The notes under the pieces were generated by a model, which saw nothing but the letters and a program-made list of their open reading frames with translations, was not told the DNA's origin and did not search any database. DNA of 64,000 nucleotides, taken from assembly GCF_004297875.1 (NCBI RefSeq), contig NZ_SCSK01000001.1, positions 111,715 to 175,714 on the forward strand. Direction: 5' to 3'. The position numbers were made by a program, and so were the translations under genes. Positions 48,492 through 57,547 of the stretch are shown here, piece by piece (the stretch's first letter is position 1; each line of letters starts with the position of its first letter). The stretch is from Pandoraea sp. Lineage in GTDB: Bacteria > Pseudomonadota > Gammaproteobacteria > Burkholderiales > Burkholderiaceae.

Positions 48492-49670
48492 TTACAGCGT
48501 ATGGGAGCGGTCGCCGCCGGCGAAACCGGAGAGCGTGCCGTCGATCTGTCTGGCGAAGCCGATGACCTTGAACAGCTCGCCCATTTCCGCTTCCGAGAGC
48601 AGCTTCTGCACGCCGTTGACGGCGGGCAGGTAGGTCAGCGGGTCGGTCGCGTCGAGCGTGCCTACCAGGTCGAGCAGGCCGCCGTTGAGCAGAAAGCGCG
48701 CCTGCGAGGTAAAGCCGAGCAACTCGAGGCCGGCCTCGATCCCGGCCTCGGCAATGCCGGTGAATTCGACGTGCGCGGTGATGTCCTGCAGGCCCGGGTA
48801 GTAGAACGGGTCGTCGTGCGCATGGTGCCGGTAGTGGCACATCAGCGTGCCTTGCGCTCGCTGCGGGTGGTAGTACTCGCGTGCCGGAAAGCCATAGTCG
48901 ATCAACAGCAGCGCGCCGCGCACCAGCACCGGCGCGACGCTGCGCACGAACGCCTGGGCCGCCTCGTGGCTCTCGGTCACATAGCCGTCGTCCGGCGCCA
49001 GATCGCGCAGCGCGGCGGGCGTCGCGCCGGCCTGGTCGACGAAAGCGAAGCTGCCGTCGCGCACTGTCACGCCGCGCTCGAGCCACTGCCCATCGCGCCG
49101 CACGTGCAGGCGTACCGGCATCGCGTCGAGCACTTCGTTGCCGATCATCAGGCCGCTGAAAGCGGCCGGCAGGGCGTCCAGCCAGATCACGCGATCGACC
49201 AGGTGCGGCGCGGCGGCGCTCAGCGTCGCGCGTTGCCGCTCGCGCAGCTCGCCCGACAATTCCAGGATCGCGTACTGGGCGCAGGGCCGGCCGAGCGCCT
49301 CGAGTTCGAGCAGCAGGTCGGCGGCCAGACGCCCGGAGCCGGCGCCGAACTCCAGGATGTGCGCCGCGCCGCTGGCCTCGAAAACCTCGGCGGCCTGGCG
49401 CGCCAGCGTGCGGGCGAACAGCGGCGTGAGCTCCGGCGCGGTGACGAAATCGCTGCCGTCGCTGGCCAGCTTGCCGAACTTGGCCGCGCCGGCGCTGTAA
49501 TAGCCCAGGCCGGGCGCGTAGAGCGCCAGCGCCATATAGCGATCGAACGGCACCCAGCCGCGCGCGGCGGCGATGGCCGACGCGATGTGGCGCGACAATT
49601 GGCGCGAATGTTCCAGCGCGACGGGCTCCGGAACGGGTAAACTAGGGGGTTTTGGTGCGGCCTGATTCAT
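48492..49670 (-). CDS. SAM-dependent methyltransferase (NDUFAF7/MidA-like)
   Basis: A 392-residue protein of the PF02636/NDUFAF7 family: ALYAPGLGYYSAG, FGKLASDGSDFVTAPELTPLF, ILEFGAGSGRLA (SAM site), GNEVLDAMPVR and LLIDYGFPAREYYHPQR are all in order. The mitochondrial relative methylates an arginine in complex I; bacterial targets are not established. The ATG at 49670 excludes a long shadow extension. Confidence 0.88.
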   Translation of the reverse strand: MNQAAPKPPSLPVPEPVALEHSRQLSRHIASAIAAARGWVPFDRYMALALYAPGLGYYSAGAAKFGKLASDGSDFVTAPELTPLFARTLARQAAEVFEASGAAHILEFGAGSGRLAADLLLELEALGRPCAQYAILELSGELRERQRATLSAAAPHLVDRVIWLDALPAAFSGLMIGNEVLDAMPVRLHVRRDGQWLERGVTVRDGSFAFVDQAGATPAALRDLAPDDGYVTESHEAAQAFVRSVAPVLVRGALLLIDYGFPAREYYHPQRAQGTLMCHYRHHAHDDPFYYPGLQDITAHVEFTGIAEAGIEAGLELLGFTSQARFLLNGGLLDLVGTLDATDPLTYLPAVNGVQKLLSEAEMGELFKVIGFARQIDGTLSGFAGGDRSHTL

Positions 49671-49739
49671 CCCGGCATTGTAGCGGAGTGGCTCGGGCGC
49701 GGTGCGCGATGTGGTGCCTGATGGGCGCAAGTAAAGCAC

Positions 49740-50561
49740 ATGACTGATTCTTCTTCCCCCCTGACCCCCTTGCCGGCCGAGCCGGCGCAAGCCGGTGCCG
49801 GGCCGCGCATTGCCCTGGTGACGGGCGCGGCGCGGCGCATCGGGCGCAGCATCGCGCTCGCCCTGGCGCGCGGCGGCTGGGACATCGCCGTGCATTGCGG
49901 CGCCTCGCTGGACGAGGCGCGGGCGGTGGCCGGCGAGATCGAGGCGCTGGGGCGCCGCGCCGCGGTGCTGCCCGCCGATCTGGCCGACGAGGCCGCCGCC
50001 GCCGGCCTGATCGAGCGCTGCCGGCAGGCGCTGGGGCTGCCCGATTGCGTGGTCAACAACGCCTCGCTGTTCGCCTATGACACGCCCGAGACCTTCGGCT
50101 ACGCGGCACTGGCGCGGCATGCCGCGATCAACACCGGCGCCCCGCTGGTGCTGGCCCGCGAACTGCACCGGGCGCTGCCCGACGACGGCCGCGCGGTGAT
50201 CATCAACCTGCTCGACCAGAAACTGGTCAACATGAATCCCGACTATCTGTCGTACACCCTGTCGAAAGCCGCCCTGCAGGCCGCGACGGTAGCGCTGGCC
50301 CAGGCCTTCGCGCCGAAGCTGCGGGTGGTGGGGGTGGCGCCGGGCATCACGCTGGTCTCGGGCAGCCAGAGCGCCGAGAACTTCGCCGTGGCTCACCGGC
50401 AAACGCCGCTGGGCCGCTCTTCCACGCCGGACGACATTGCCCAGGCGGTGGCTTATCTGGCACAGGCGCCGGCCGTGACCGGCACGGTGCTGATGGTCGA
50501 CGGCGGCCAGCACCTGCAACCCTCGCTGCGCGACGTGATGTTCGCGATCGAATCCCCATAA
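49740..50561 (+). CDS. SDR, pteridine-reductase-like (FolM-type)
   Basis: A 273-residue short-chain reductase. VTGAARRIGRSIA is the NADPH site, NNASLF the mid motif, and DYLSYTLSK the catalytic Tyr-xxx-Lys. The LLDQKLVNMNPDY stretch is characteristic of the pteridine-reductase/FolM-like group placed next to folB. It may reduce dihydropterins. It lies 13 bp before the dihydroneopterin aldolase gene. Confidence 0.82.
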   Translation: MTDSSSPLTPLPAEPAQAGAGPRIALVTGAARRIGRSIALALARGGWDIAVHCGASLDEARAVAGEIEALGRRAAVLPADLADEAAAAGLIERCRQALGLPDCVVNNASLFAYDTPETFGYAALARHAAINTGAPLVLARELHRALPDDGRAVIINLLDQKLVNMNPDYLSYTLSKAALQAATVALAQAFAPKLRVVGVAPGITLVSGSQSAENFAVAHRQTPLGRSSTPDDIAQAVAYLAQAPAVTGTVLMVDGGQHLQPSLRDVMFAIESP

Positions 50562-50574
50562 GAGAACCCCCACC

Positions 50575-50970
50575 ATGTATAGCGCCCTGTTTCACTCCCG
50601 CCTCGCCGATTGCCGCCGCATGTTTTTGCGCGACTATGAGGTGAACATCAATATCGGCGTGCACGAGTTCGAAAAACGCGGCGAGCAGCGCGTGCTGATC
50701 AACGTCGAATTATTCGTTCCGCTGGCGCAATCGACGCCGCAGCAGGACAAGCTCGATGAAGTCGTCGATTACGACTTCATGCGCGAGACCATTGCCAACC
50801 GCGTCGCCCAGGGCCATATCCACCTGCAGGAAACGCTGTGCGACGACGTCGCCAAAATCATGCTGGCGCACCCCCGCGTGCGCGCGGTACGGGTTTCGAC
50901 CGAAAAGCCCGATGTGTATCCGGACTGCGAATCGGTCGGCATCGAAGTGTTTCTCATCAAGGATGCCTGA
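50575..50970 (+). CDS. folB: Dihydroneopterin aldolase
   Basis: A 131-residue FolB-type protein with [20 protein letters not shown] and the active-site Tyr in [13 protein letters not shown], plus a C-terminal [18 protein letters not shown]. It forms 6-hydroxymethyl-dihydropterin for folate synthesis. Its partner SDR upstream also handles pterins. The next gene, ttcA, begins 2 bp later. Confidence 0.88.
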   Translation: MYSALFHSRLADCRRMFLRDYEVNINIGVHEFEKRGEQRVLINVELFVPLAQSTPQQDKLDEVVDYDFMRETIANRVAQGHIHLQETLCDDVAKIMLAHPRVRAVRVSTEKPDVYPDCESVGIEVFLIKDA

Positions 50971-50972
50971 GC

Positions 50973-51914
50973 ATGAGCGCGGTCATGCATGACGCGGCGA
51001 GCGCGCCGGACACCAAGGCGGCGCAAAAGCTCGCCTTCGAGAACAACAAGCTCGAGAAGCGGCTGGCGCGCCTGGTCGGCAAGGCGATCGGCGACTACAA
51101 CATGATCGAGGACGGCGACAAGGTCATGGTATGCCTGTCCGGCGGCAAGGACAGCTATGCGCTGCTCGACATCCTGCTCAAGCTGCGCGAGCGCGCGCCG
51201 ATCCACTTCGATCTGGTGGCCGTCAATCTCGACCAGAAGCAGCCGGGCTTTCCCGCGCATGTGCTGCCCGATTACCTGAGCGGCCTGGGCGTGCCGTTTC
51301 ATATCGAAACGCAGGATACCTACAGCATCGTCAAGCGACTGGTGCCCGAGGGCAAGACCACCTGCTCGCTGTGCTCGCGACTGCGGCGCGGCATCCTGTA
51401 CCGTGTGGCGGGCGAGCTGGGTGCGACCAGGATCGCGCTGGGCCACCACCGCGACGACATCCTCGAGACACTGTTCCTGAACATGTTCTACGGCGGCAAA
51501 TTCAAGGGTATGCCGCCCAAGCTGCAATCGGACGACGGCCGCCACATCGTGATTCGCCCGCTGGCCTACGTGAAGGAGCGCGATCTGGAGCGCTACGCGG
51601 AGTTCAAGGCGTTCCCGATCATCCCGTGCAACCTGTGCGGCAGCCAGCCCAATCTCAAGCGCGCCGAGATGAAGGCGATGATCCGCGACTGGGAGCGCAG
51701 GTTTCCCGGGCGCATCGAGTCGATCTTCAACGCGCTGGGCAATGTCGTGCCGTCGCACCTGATGGATCCGCAGTTGCATGACTTCAAGGGGCTGCGCGCC
51801 ACCGGCCGCGCCGACCCGAACGGCGACATCGCGTTCGACGAAGCGCCCGACGAAGCCTGCGGCGCCACGGCAATGTCAGAAACGGCGGTTACATTTGTTC
51901 ACTTCGACGACTGA
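50973..51914 (+). CDS. ttcA: tRNA 2-thiocytidine(32) synthetase TtcA
   Basis: A 313-residue iron-sulfur PP-loop enzyme that thiolates C32 in t[18 protein letters not shown] is the PP-loop, and the cluster-binding pairs CSLC and CNLC are present with the C-terminal [27 protein letters not shown] 50973 follows GATGCCTGAGC after folB. The frame upstream is folB shadow. Confidence 0.95.
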   Translation: MSAVMHDAASAPDTKAAQKLAFENNKLEKRLARLVGKAIGDYNMIEDGDKVMVCLSGGKDSYALLDILLKLRERAPIHFDLVAVNLDQKQPGFPAHVLPDYLSGLGVPFHIETQDTYSIVKRLVPEGKTTCSLCSRLRRGILYRVAGELGATRIALGHHRDDILETLFLNMFYGGKFKGMPPKLQSDDGRHIVIRPLAYVKERDLERYAEFKAFPIIPCNLCGSQPNLKRAEMKAMIRDWERRFPGRIESIFNALGNVVPSHLMDPQLHDFKGLRATGRADPNGDIAFDEAPDEACGATAMSETAVTFVHFDD

Positions 51915-51957
51915 GCGTTCTGACTACAATTATTTTCATCGTGACTCAGGTATTGCC

Positions 51958-53316
51958 ATGAATATCGTCATTCTCGCCGCGGGGCTCGGCAAGCGCATGC
52001 GCTCCTCGCTGCCCAAAGTGCTGCACCCGCTGGCTGGCCGGCCATTGCTGGGGCACGTGATCGACACCGCGCGCGCGCTGTCGCCGGGCCGGCTGGTGGT
52101 GGTGATCGGTCACGGCGCCGGCCGGGTGCGCGAGGCGCTGGGCGCGCCCGACATTCTTTTTGCCGAGCAGGCCGAACAGCTCGGCACCGGACATGCGGTG
52201 CAGCAGGCCGCGGCGCAGCTCGACGAATCGGTGCCGACGCTGGTGCTGTACGGGGATGTGCCGCTCACGCGCGCGCAAACCCTGCGGCAACTGGTGCAGG
52301 CCGCCGGCGACCGCAAGCTCGGCGTGCTCACCGTCTCGCTCGACGACCCGAGCGGCTACGGACGCATCGTGCGCGACGCGGCCGGGCGCGTGCAGCGCAT
52401 CGTCGAGCAGAAAGACGCCACTCCGGAGCAATTGGCGATTCACGAGATCAACACCGGCATCATCGTGGCTCCGACGCGCCGGCTCAAGGCGTGGCTCGGC
52501 ACGTTGTCCAACAGCAACGCGCAGGGCGAATACTATCTGACCGACGTGGTCGAGCGTGCCGTCGCCGACGGCATGGACGTGGTCACCGCGCAGCCGGACG
52601 CCGCGTGGGAAACCCTGGGCGTGAACAGCAAGACGCAACTGGCCGAGCTCGAACGCATTCATCAGCGCAACGTGGCATTGGCGCTGACCGACGCCGGCGT
52701 GACGGTGCTCGACCCGGCGCGGCTCGACGTGCGCGGCACGCTCACCTGCGGCAACGACGTGACGATCGACGTCGGTTGCGTGTTCGAGGGGCAGGTCAGC
52801 CTGGCCGACGGCGTGGTGATCGGCCCGCACTGCGTGATCCGCGACAGCGAGATCGGCGCCGGTACGCACGTCGATGCATTCAGCCATCTCGACGGCGCGC
52901 GCATCGGCGCGCAGGCGCGCATCGGGCCGTATGCCCGTCTGCGTCCGGGCGCGGCGCTGGCCGACGAGGTGCACATCGGCAACTTCGTCGAAGTCAAGAA
53001 CAGCACGCTGGCCGCCGGCGCGAAGGCCAACCATCTGGCCTATGTGGGCGACTCGACGGTCGGCGCGCGCGTGAATGTGGGCGCAGGCACCATCACCTGC
53101 AATTACGATGGCGCCAACAAGCATCGCACGGTCATCGAAGACGACGTTTTCATTGGTTCGGATACCCAACTGGTGGCGCCCGTCACGGTAGGCAAGGGCG
53201 CGACCATCGCGGCCGGCACGACGGTGTGGCAGAACGTCGAGGCGGGCGCGCTGGTCCTGAACGAAAAGCGGCAGGTCAGCCGGGCCGATTACACGCGCCC
53301 GGCCAAGAAGCAATGA
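51958..53316 (+). CDS. glmU: Bifunctional GlmU (N-acetylglucosamine-1-P uridyltransferase / glucosamine-1-P acetyltransferase)
   Basis: A 452-residue protein. The N-terminal pyrophosphorylase domain opens [23 protein letters not shown] left-handed parallel beta-helix acetyltransferase domain follows, with [25 protein letters not shown] and [13 protein letters not shown]. It makes UDP-GlcNAc. It is followed by glmS, its upstream-pathway partner. Confidence 0.96.
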   Translation: MNIVILAAGLGKRMRSSLPKVLHPLAGRPLLGHVIDTARALSPGRLVVVIGHGAGRVREALGAPDILFAEQAEQLGTGHAVQQAAAQLDESVPTLVLYGDVPLTRAQTLRQLVQAAGDRKLGVLTVSLDDPSGYGRIVRDAAGRVQRIVEQKDATPEQLAIHEINTGIIVAPTRRLKAWLGTLSNSNAQGEYYLTDVVERAVADGMDVVTAQPDAAWETLGVNSKTQLAELERIHQRNVALALTDAGVTVLDPARLDVRGTLTCGNDVTIDVGCVFEGQVSLADGVVIGPHCVIRDSEIGAGTHVDAFSHLDGARIGAQARIGPYARLRPGAALADEVHIGNFVEVKNSTLAAGAKANHLAYVGDSTVGARVNVGAGTITCNYDGANKHRTVIEDDVFIGSDTQLVAPVTVGKGATIAAGTTVWQNVEAGALVLNEKRQVSRADYTRPAKKQ

Positions 53317-53362
53317 TGCTGCCGGGCAGGCGGCTTACCGAGAACACTTAAAAGGACAAATC

Positions 53363-55192
53363 ATGTGTGGCATTGTCGGCGCGGTGGCGCAACGTAACGT
53401 CGTATCGATTCTGGTCGAAGGCCTGCGGCGCCTCGAATACCGCGGTTACGATTCGTGCGGCGTCGCCGCGCTGGCCGGCGATCGGCTCGAGCGCGCGCGC
53501 AGCGTGGCGCGCGTGGCCGACCTGGCTGCGCAAGTCGAGCAGAGCGGGCTGGCCGGCGAGACGGCTATCGCGCATACCCGCTGGGCCACGCACGGCGCGC
53601 CCGTGACCGTCAACGCGCACCCGATTTTTTCATGCGACGAAATCGCGCTGGTGCATAACGGCATCATCGAGAACCACGAGGCGCTACGCGAGGAGCTGCG
53701 CGGCCAGGGTTACGAGTTCGTCTCGCAGACCGACACCGAGGTGATCGCCCACCTGGTACATCTGCTGCTCAAGAACCACGCCGCGGACGACCTCTTCAAG
53801 GCGGTGCGCCTGGCCACCAAGCGTCTGCACGGCGCGTACGCGATTGCCGTGTTCCGCAAGCAGGAGCCGCATCACGTGGTCGGCGCGCGCGTCGGCTCGC
53901 CGCTGGTGGTCGGGCTCGGCAACGGCGAGAACTTCCTCGCCTCCGACGCGCTTGCGCTGGCGGGCACGACCGACCAGTTCATCTACCTCGAAGAAGGCGA
54001 CGTCGCCGAGCTGACCCTGGACGGCGTGAATATCGTCGATCGCGACGACGCCCCGGCCCAGCGCGAAGTGCGCACCGTGACCGCCTACAGCGGCGCGGTC
54101 GATCTCGGCCCGTACCGCCATTACATGCAAAAGGAAATCTTCGAACAACCGCGTGCCATCGCCGACACCATGGAGGGCGTGGCCGCGATCACGCCCGAGC
54201 TGTTTGGCGCGAACGCGGCCGGCACCCTCGGGCGGGTCGACTCGCTGCTGATTCTCGCCTGCGGCACCAGCTACTACTCCGGGCTGACGGCCAAGTACTG
54301 GCTCGAATCGATCGCCCGGATTCCCACGCAGGTCGAAGTCGCCAGCGAATACCGCTATCGGGACAGCGTGCCGAACCCCAACGCGCTGGTGGTGGTGATC
54401 TCGCAATCGGGCGAAACCGCCGACACCATGGCCGCGCTGCAGCATGCGCAGTCGCTCGGGCACCAACACACCCTGGCCGTATGCAACGTGGCCACCAGCG
54501 CGATGGTGCGGCAAACCGCGCTGCACTACCTGACGCGCGCCGGCACCGAAATCGGCGTGGCTTCGACCAAGGCCTTCACCACGCAACTCGCGGCGCTGTT
54601 CCTGCTCACGCTCACGCTGGCCAAGCTGCGCGGCCATCTCGACGCGGCGCAGGAAGAAAGCTATCTGACCCGGCTGCGCCACCTGCCGGCGGCGCTCAAC
54701 AGCGTGCTGGCGCTGGAGCCGCAAATCATCGCCTGGGCCGACGAATTCGCCCGCAAGGACAACGCGCTGTTCCTCGGCCGCGGGCTGCACTACCCGATCG
54801 CGCTCGAAGGCGCGCTCAAGCTCAAGGAAATCTCGTACATCCACGCCGAGGCCTATCCGGCCGGCGAACTCAAGCACGGTCCGCTGGCGCTGGTCACGGA
54901 AGCCATGCCGGTGGTCACGGTGGCGCCCAACGACGCGCTGGTCGAAAAGCTCAAGTCCAACATGCAGGAAGTGCGCGCGCGCGGCGGCCAGCTCTACGTA
55001 TTCGCCGACGCCGACACCCACATCGGCAATGGCGACGGCATCCATGTCATCCGCATGCCCGAGCATTACGGCCCGCTCTCGCCGATCCTGCACGTCGTGC
55101 CGCTGCAGCTGCTGGCCTACCACACCGCCTGCGCGCGCGGCACCGACGTCGACAAGCCACGCAACCTGGCGAAGTCGGTGACGGTGGAGTGA
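53363..55192 (+). CDS. glmS: Glutamine:fructose-6-phosphate amidotransferase
   Basis: A 609-residue protein. Cys2 in [10 protein letters not shown] is the glutaminase nucleophile. Two SIS domains follow with [29 protein letters not shown] and [27 protein letters not shown]. The end [13 protein letters not shown] is nearly identical in all bacteria and is the segment whose DNA is read by TnsD. AAGGACA lies before the ATG. The Tn7-like element is inserted just downstream without affecting the coding sequence. Confidence 0.97.
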   Translation: MCGIVGAVAQRNVVSILVEGLRRLEYRGYDSCGVAALAGDRLERARSVARVADLAAQVEQSGLAGETAIAHTRWATHGAPVTVNAHPIFSCDEIALVHNGIIENHEALREELRGQGYEFVSQTDTEVIAHLVHLLLKNHAADDLFKAVRLATKRLHGAYAIAVFRKQEPHHVVGARVGSPLVVGLGNGENFLASDALALAGTTDQFIYLEEGDVAELTLDGVNIVDRDDAPAQREVRTVTAYSGAVDLGPYRHYMQKEIFEQPRAIADTMEGVAAITPELFGANAAGTLGRVDSLLILACGTSYYSGLTAKYWLESIARIPTQVEVASEYRYRDSVPNPNALVVVISQSGETADTMAALQHAQSLGHQHTLAVCNVATSAMVRQTALHYLTRAGTEIGVASTKAFTTQLAALFLLTLTLAKLRGHLDAAQEESYLTRLRHLPAALNSVLALEPQIIAWADEFARKDNALFLGRGLHYPIALEGALKLKEISYIHAEAYPAGELKHGPLALVTEAMPVVTVAPNDALVEKLKSNMQEVRARGGQLYVFADADTHIGNGDGIHVIRMPEHYGPLSPILHVVPLQLLAYHTACARGTDVDKPRNLAKSVTVE

Positions 55193-55216
55193 CGGCGAAG
55201 TAACGGTCAAGTAACG
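55193..55216 (+). other. attTn7 insertion site with presumed target duplication
   Basis: The 24 bp from the glmS stop to the transposon end. Tn7 inserts about 25 bp past the stop of glmS, so the position fits exactly. The last five bases, TAACG (55212-55216), should be the left copy of the 5-bp target duplication; the right copy is outside the window. AAGTAACG also occurs 11 bases earlier (55198-55205), an unexplained direct repeat. Confidence 0.75.
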
Positions 55217-55318
55217 TGTGCGCGGGAAATAAAGTCGTTTACTGAAAATAAAGTCGCTGACTGGGAAATATAGTTGCTGACCGGGCCGAGCCCGGAAGGA
55301 AACAAAATCTCTTACCAG
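55217..55318 (+). repeat. Tandem TnsB-type binding sites in transposon end
   Basis: After TGTGCGCGG at the tip, imperfect 19-20 bp repeats start at 55226, 55245 and 55265 (pattern GAAATAAAGTCGnTnACTG), and a fourth, more diverged copy starts at 55299. Nearly touching copies resemble the right end of Tn7, where four TnsB sites overlap. The copies agree at AAA, TAAAGT and the final AC. Confidence 0.8.
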
Positions 55319-55566
55319 GCAGGTTCCGTGCGTCCTGCTGGGCGGCACGCTCGCGTGTGCCGCCACGGCTGGCCAGACTGCAACACTCAGCGCCCGTGTA
55401 CGCGTTGATCCTCGGCGTAAGCCAGTCCTCCTTGCGTGAAGAGTCCAGTCCGCCAACGCCGTCCTACACGAGATAAGGCGACTGGCGGGCGTCGGCACCT
55501 CGGCCGAAGCATGCATTGGGCACAGATTTTGGCAATGGCCGCAATGCCGCGCGATGCGGCCGCTGC

Positions 55567-56259
55567 CTATAGCTGGCAGGCACCTCTCGGTGTCTCGCCT
55601 AAGCTGCCGGCATTAGGAGGGACGGTGGGATTTGGGAGAAGTTTCAGTTCATCGCCACAAATCTGCACCAAGCCGTTGCGCCGCAACCGCGCGAGACTGC
55701 GGTAGAGCGCCTCTGGCGTGAGCCCGAGCTCCGCTGCCCATTCCCGGCGGGTAGAGGCCAGCGACAGTAGGCCGTCGGAGCCCTCCGTCTCGATCGCGTG
55801 CAGGATGCGGTCGCATGCGCCCTTGAGGCTGAGGCGCTCAAGGCGTAGCCGTGCGGAGCGAAGCTGCTCGGCCAGGCGGGTTGCCCACCATAGCGCCAGG
55901 TCCGGGGAACTGCGCAATGCCTTCAAAACGCGCCCTCGGGGAAAACTCCAGACCGTGGACGGCTCTGCCGCGACCGCATCGCAGTGATAGCGTGTGGCCT
56001 GCAGGCTCGCCTCCGCCACGAACCCCTCGCGCACGCGCTGCAGGATGACGTTGTGACCATGGGGCGATGTCCGCTGCAACTGGACCTCGCCAGACTCGAC
56101 CCAGAAGACGTGCGTCGGTACGCGACCCCGAAGAAACAGGTTTTCGCCCACCCCAAGCCGTGATCGCACGCCGAGGCAGGCGAGATCTGAGGGCCAGCCC
56201 ACCATAGGATTGTCCGCCGTCGACCGCGAAAACGGGTCCGGGTTGCGCAGGCTATCCAT
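55567..56259 (-). CDS. Crp/FNR-family transcriptional regulator (transposon cargo)
   Basis: A 230-residue regulator. An N-terminal cyclic-nucleotide-type beta barrel with GENLFLRGRVPTHVFWVESGEVQL is followed by a long dimer helix and a Crp-type helix-turn-helix (STRREWAAELGLTPEALYRSLARL). The four cysteines of FNR are missing, so it is not a standard iron-sulfur oxygen sensor; a DNR/NnrR-like or haem sensing role is possible but unproven. ATG 56259 has GGAG eight bases upstream. It is divergent from the cytochrome gene around a perfect palindrome. Confidence 0.82.
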   Translation of the reverse strand: MDSLRNPDPFSRSTADNPMVGWPSDLACLGVRSRLGVGENLFLRGRVPTHVFWVESGEVQLQRTSPHGHNVILQRVREGFVAEASLQATRYHCDAVAAEPSTVWSFPRGRVLKALRSSPDLALWWATRLAEQLRSARLRLERLSLKGACDRILHAIETEGSDGLLSLASTRREWAAELGLTPEALYRSLARLRRNGLVQICGDELKLLPNPTVPPNAGSLGETPRGACQL

Positions 56260-56303
56260 GGTGGCCGCTCCGCGTCGACAAGGGAAGTTCAGGCCCAATC
56301 GAC

Positions 56304-56317
56304 ATGATCGCGATCAT
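56304..56317. promoter_or_regulatory. FNR/DNR-type palindrome in cargo promoter
   Basis: ATGATCGCGATCAT is a perfect 14-bp palindrome containing TGAT-N4-ATCA, the core of FNR, ANR and DNR boxes (TTGAT-N4-ATCAA). It lies in the 117-bp divergent gap between the Crp/FNR-type gene and the cytochrome gene, 60 bp before the latter. It is the obvious operator for the neighbouring regulator. Confidence 0.65.
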
Positions 56318-56376
56318 ATTCCGATGTCGCCTCCAGCAGGTAGGCTCAGCACCCATCGTTCGGAAGGAGAGCAAGT

Positions 56377-56892
56377 ATGAACACTCCCGGCCTCAGGTAT
56401 TCGCGGGCCGCAGTGCTTGCATTGCTGCTGTGCGGCGCGGTAACGGCCGGCCTGGCGCAGGGCATGCACACGGGCGCTACCGAGAAATCTGCGAAAGATC
56501 CGGGTGCTGACAAGCCTCGATCCGACCCGCGCGCGCTGGTGCAATTTCCACCCGAGGTCAAGCGTGAGACGCTGGCCACCATGAGGATGCACCTGCAGGG
56601 CCTGGCCGAGATCCAGCAGGCGATGGCCGCTGGCGATCTGGACGCCGCGGCCCGCGTCGCGTCGATGAAGCTGGGCATGTCCTCCATGCATGGCGATCAA
56701 GCCCAACAGGAAGCGCGCTACATGCCGCCCGGCATGCGTGAGCTCGGTGCGCGTTTGCATCGGCAAGCTGGTGAATTCGCGCTGGTGGCGCAAGACGCTG
56801 CGGCCACCGGCGATGTGCGAAAGGCGCAGGTCATGCTGGGACAGATGATGCAGACCTGTGTGGCCTGCCACGCGGCGTATCGCCTTAAATAG
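56377..56892 (+). CDS. Exported c-type cytochrome, class II (c'-like) (transposon cargo)
   Basis: A 171-residue protein with a signal peptide (VLALLLCGAVTAGLAQ) and a mostly helical mature part with one haem site, CVACH, at the extreme C-terminus (CVACHAAYRLK), as in cytochrome c' and related four-helix cytochromes. Cytochrome c' binds nitric oxide; whether this protein does is not shown. A Met-rich segment (MSSMHGDQ) is present mid-domain. ATG 56377 follows GGAGAG. It is divergent from the Crp/FNR-type regulator. Confidence 0.82.
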   Translation: MNTPGLRYSRAAVLALLLCGAVTAGLAQGMHTGATEKSAKDPGADKPRSDPRALVQFPPEVKRETLATMRMHLQGLAEIQQAMAAGDLDAAARVASMKLGMSSMHGDQAQQEARYMPPGMRELGARLHRQAGEFALVAQDAAATGDVRKAQVMLGQMMQTCVACHAAYRLK

Positions 56893-57259
56893 ATCATCTC
56901 CCCCTGGATGGCACGGATGGATACGCCCGGGATCTTGATCTGCACCAATGAGGTCGTGACGCCGTCCCGCTGATCTCAATGGCCGGCTTGTATACCGCTG
57001 CAGTCGTTGTCAGCGGCGCGCCCTGATGCCCGCTTCGGCCTAGCAGCACGCATACGCAGGTGGTAGGGGCCCAATGTCTGGCGCTCCTCCAATCAGCGGT
57101 GCTGGCACTGGACACAGACCGTTCTCGGAAGCTAGCCAGCCCGATGCGCAACCTTGCGCAGATGCCAAAGGACCACAAAGCCGATGACGTTCCTGGTCGG
57201 CGTGCAGGCGCTTCCCCTGCGCGCCCGGGCTGGCAGGGGAAGTGCTTGGACAGGCATGC

Positions 57260-57288
57260 TTGACAATTGGTGAAAATACGGGTATAAA
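57260..57288 (+). promoter_or_regulatory. Strong sigma-70 promoter for the tns operon
   Basis: TTGACA at 57260-57265 and TATAAA at 57283-57288 with a 17-bp spacer, a near-perfect sigma-70 promoter. The start site would be near 57295, leaving an untranslated leader of about 250 bases before tnsA. The region from 56893 to 57259 shows nothing that I can support as a gene. Confidence 0.7.
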
Positions 57289-57297
57289 GCGCCCTTC

Positions 57298-57446
57298 CTG
57301 GGAAAGGCTGCGACGCCTACCGCAACGAGGCCTTCGGGCCGACGGTAAAGATCGACCGCGTGAGCGGAATGGATCCCAGTTGCATGACACAGCAGAAAGG
57401 CTGTCGGCAGCCTGCCGAAAACTGCACGCCGTAACCGTTGCAACGG
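57298..57446 (+). ncRNA. Structured 5' leader of the tns operon (candidate regulatory RNA)
   Basis: The leader starts almost exactly at the promoter's start site. CTGGGA (57298-57303) pairs with TCCCAG (57374-57379) as a closing stem. Inside are TACCG/CGGTA (57318-57322 with 57343-57347) capped by GGCC-TTCG-GGCC (57329-57340), and CCGC-GTGA-GCGG (57356-57367), which has a GNRA loop. Further on, AGGCTG-TCGG-CAGCCT (57398-57413) and CCGTTGCAACGG (57435-57446) add hairpins. I recognise no known riboswitch class here. Confidence 0.45.
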
Positions 57447-57503
57447 GGTGTTCTGACGCGTCTTTGACGCATTGGACATCCCATGCCTACTTGCAACGTA
57501 TTT

Positions 57504-57542
57504 CCTGTCCCTGTTTGTCCCTGCTCCCAGCATGACAGGGGG
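57504..57542 (+). promoter_or_regulatory. Possible ribosome-site hairpin ahead of tnsA
   Basis: CCTGTC (57504-57509) can pair with GACAGG (57534-57539), hiding part of the CAGGGGG Shine-Dalgarno (57536-57542) of tnsA. Two further CCCTG copies (57509-57513, 57519-57523) are alternative partners. It may limit tnsA translation. Confidence 0.4.
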
Positions 57543-57547
57543 CGATC

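Noticed and set aside
57242..57535. A 97-residue open frame over the tns leader
   Set aside because: It starts upstream of the promoter's start site, has no ribosome site and no family-like content, and its bases form the hairpins described.
56893..57547. The transposon's glmS-side end placed just before tnsA instead of at 55217
   Set aside because: No TGT terminus with tandem repeats was found in this stretch, whereas 55217-55318 has both and lies at the right distance from glmS. A nested older end cannot be fully excluded.
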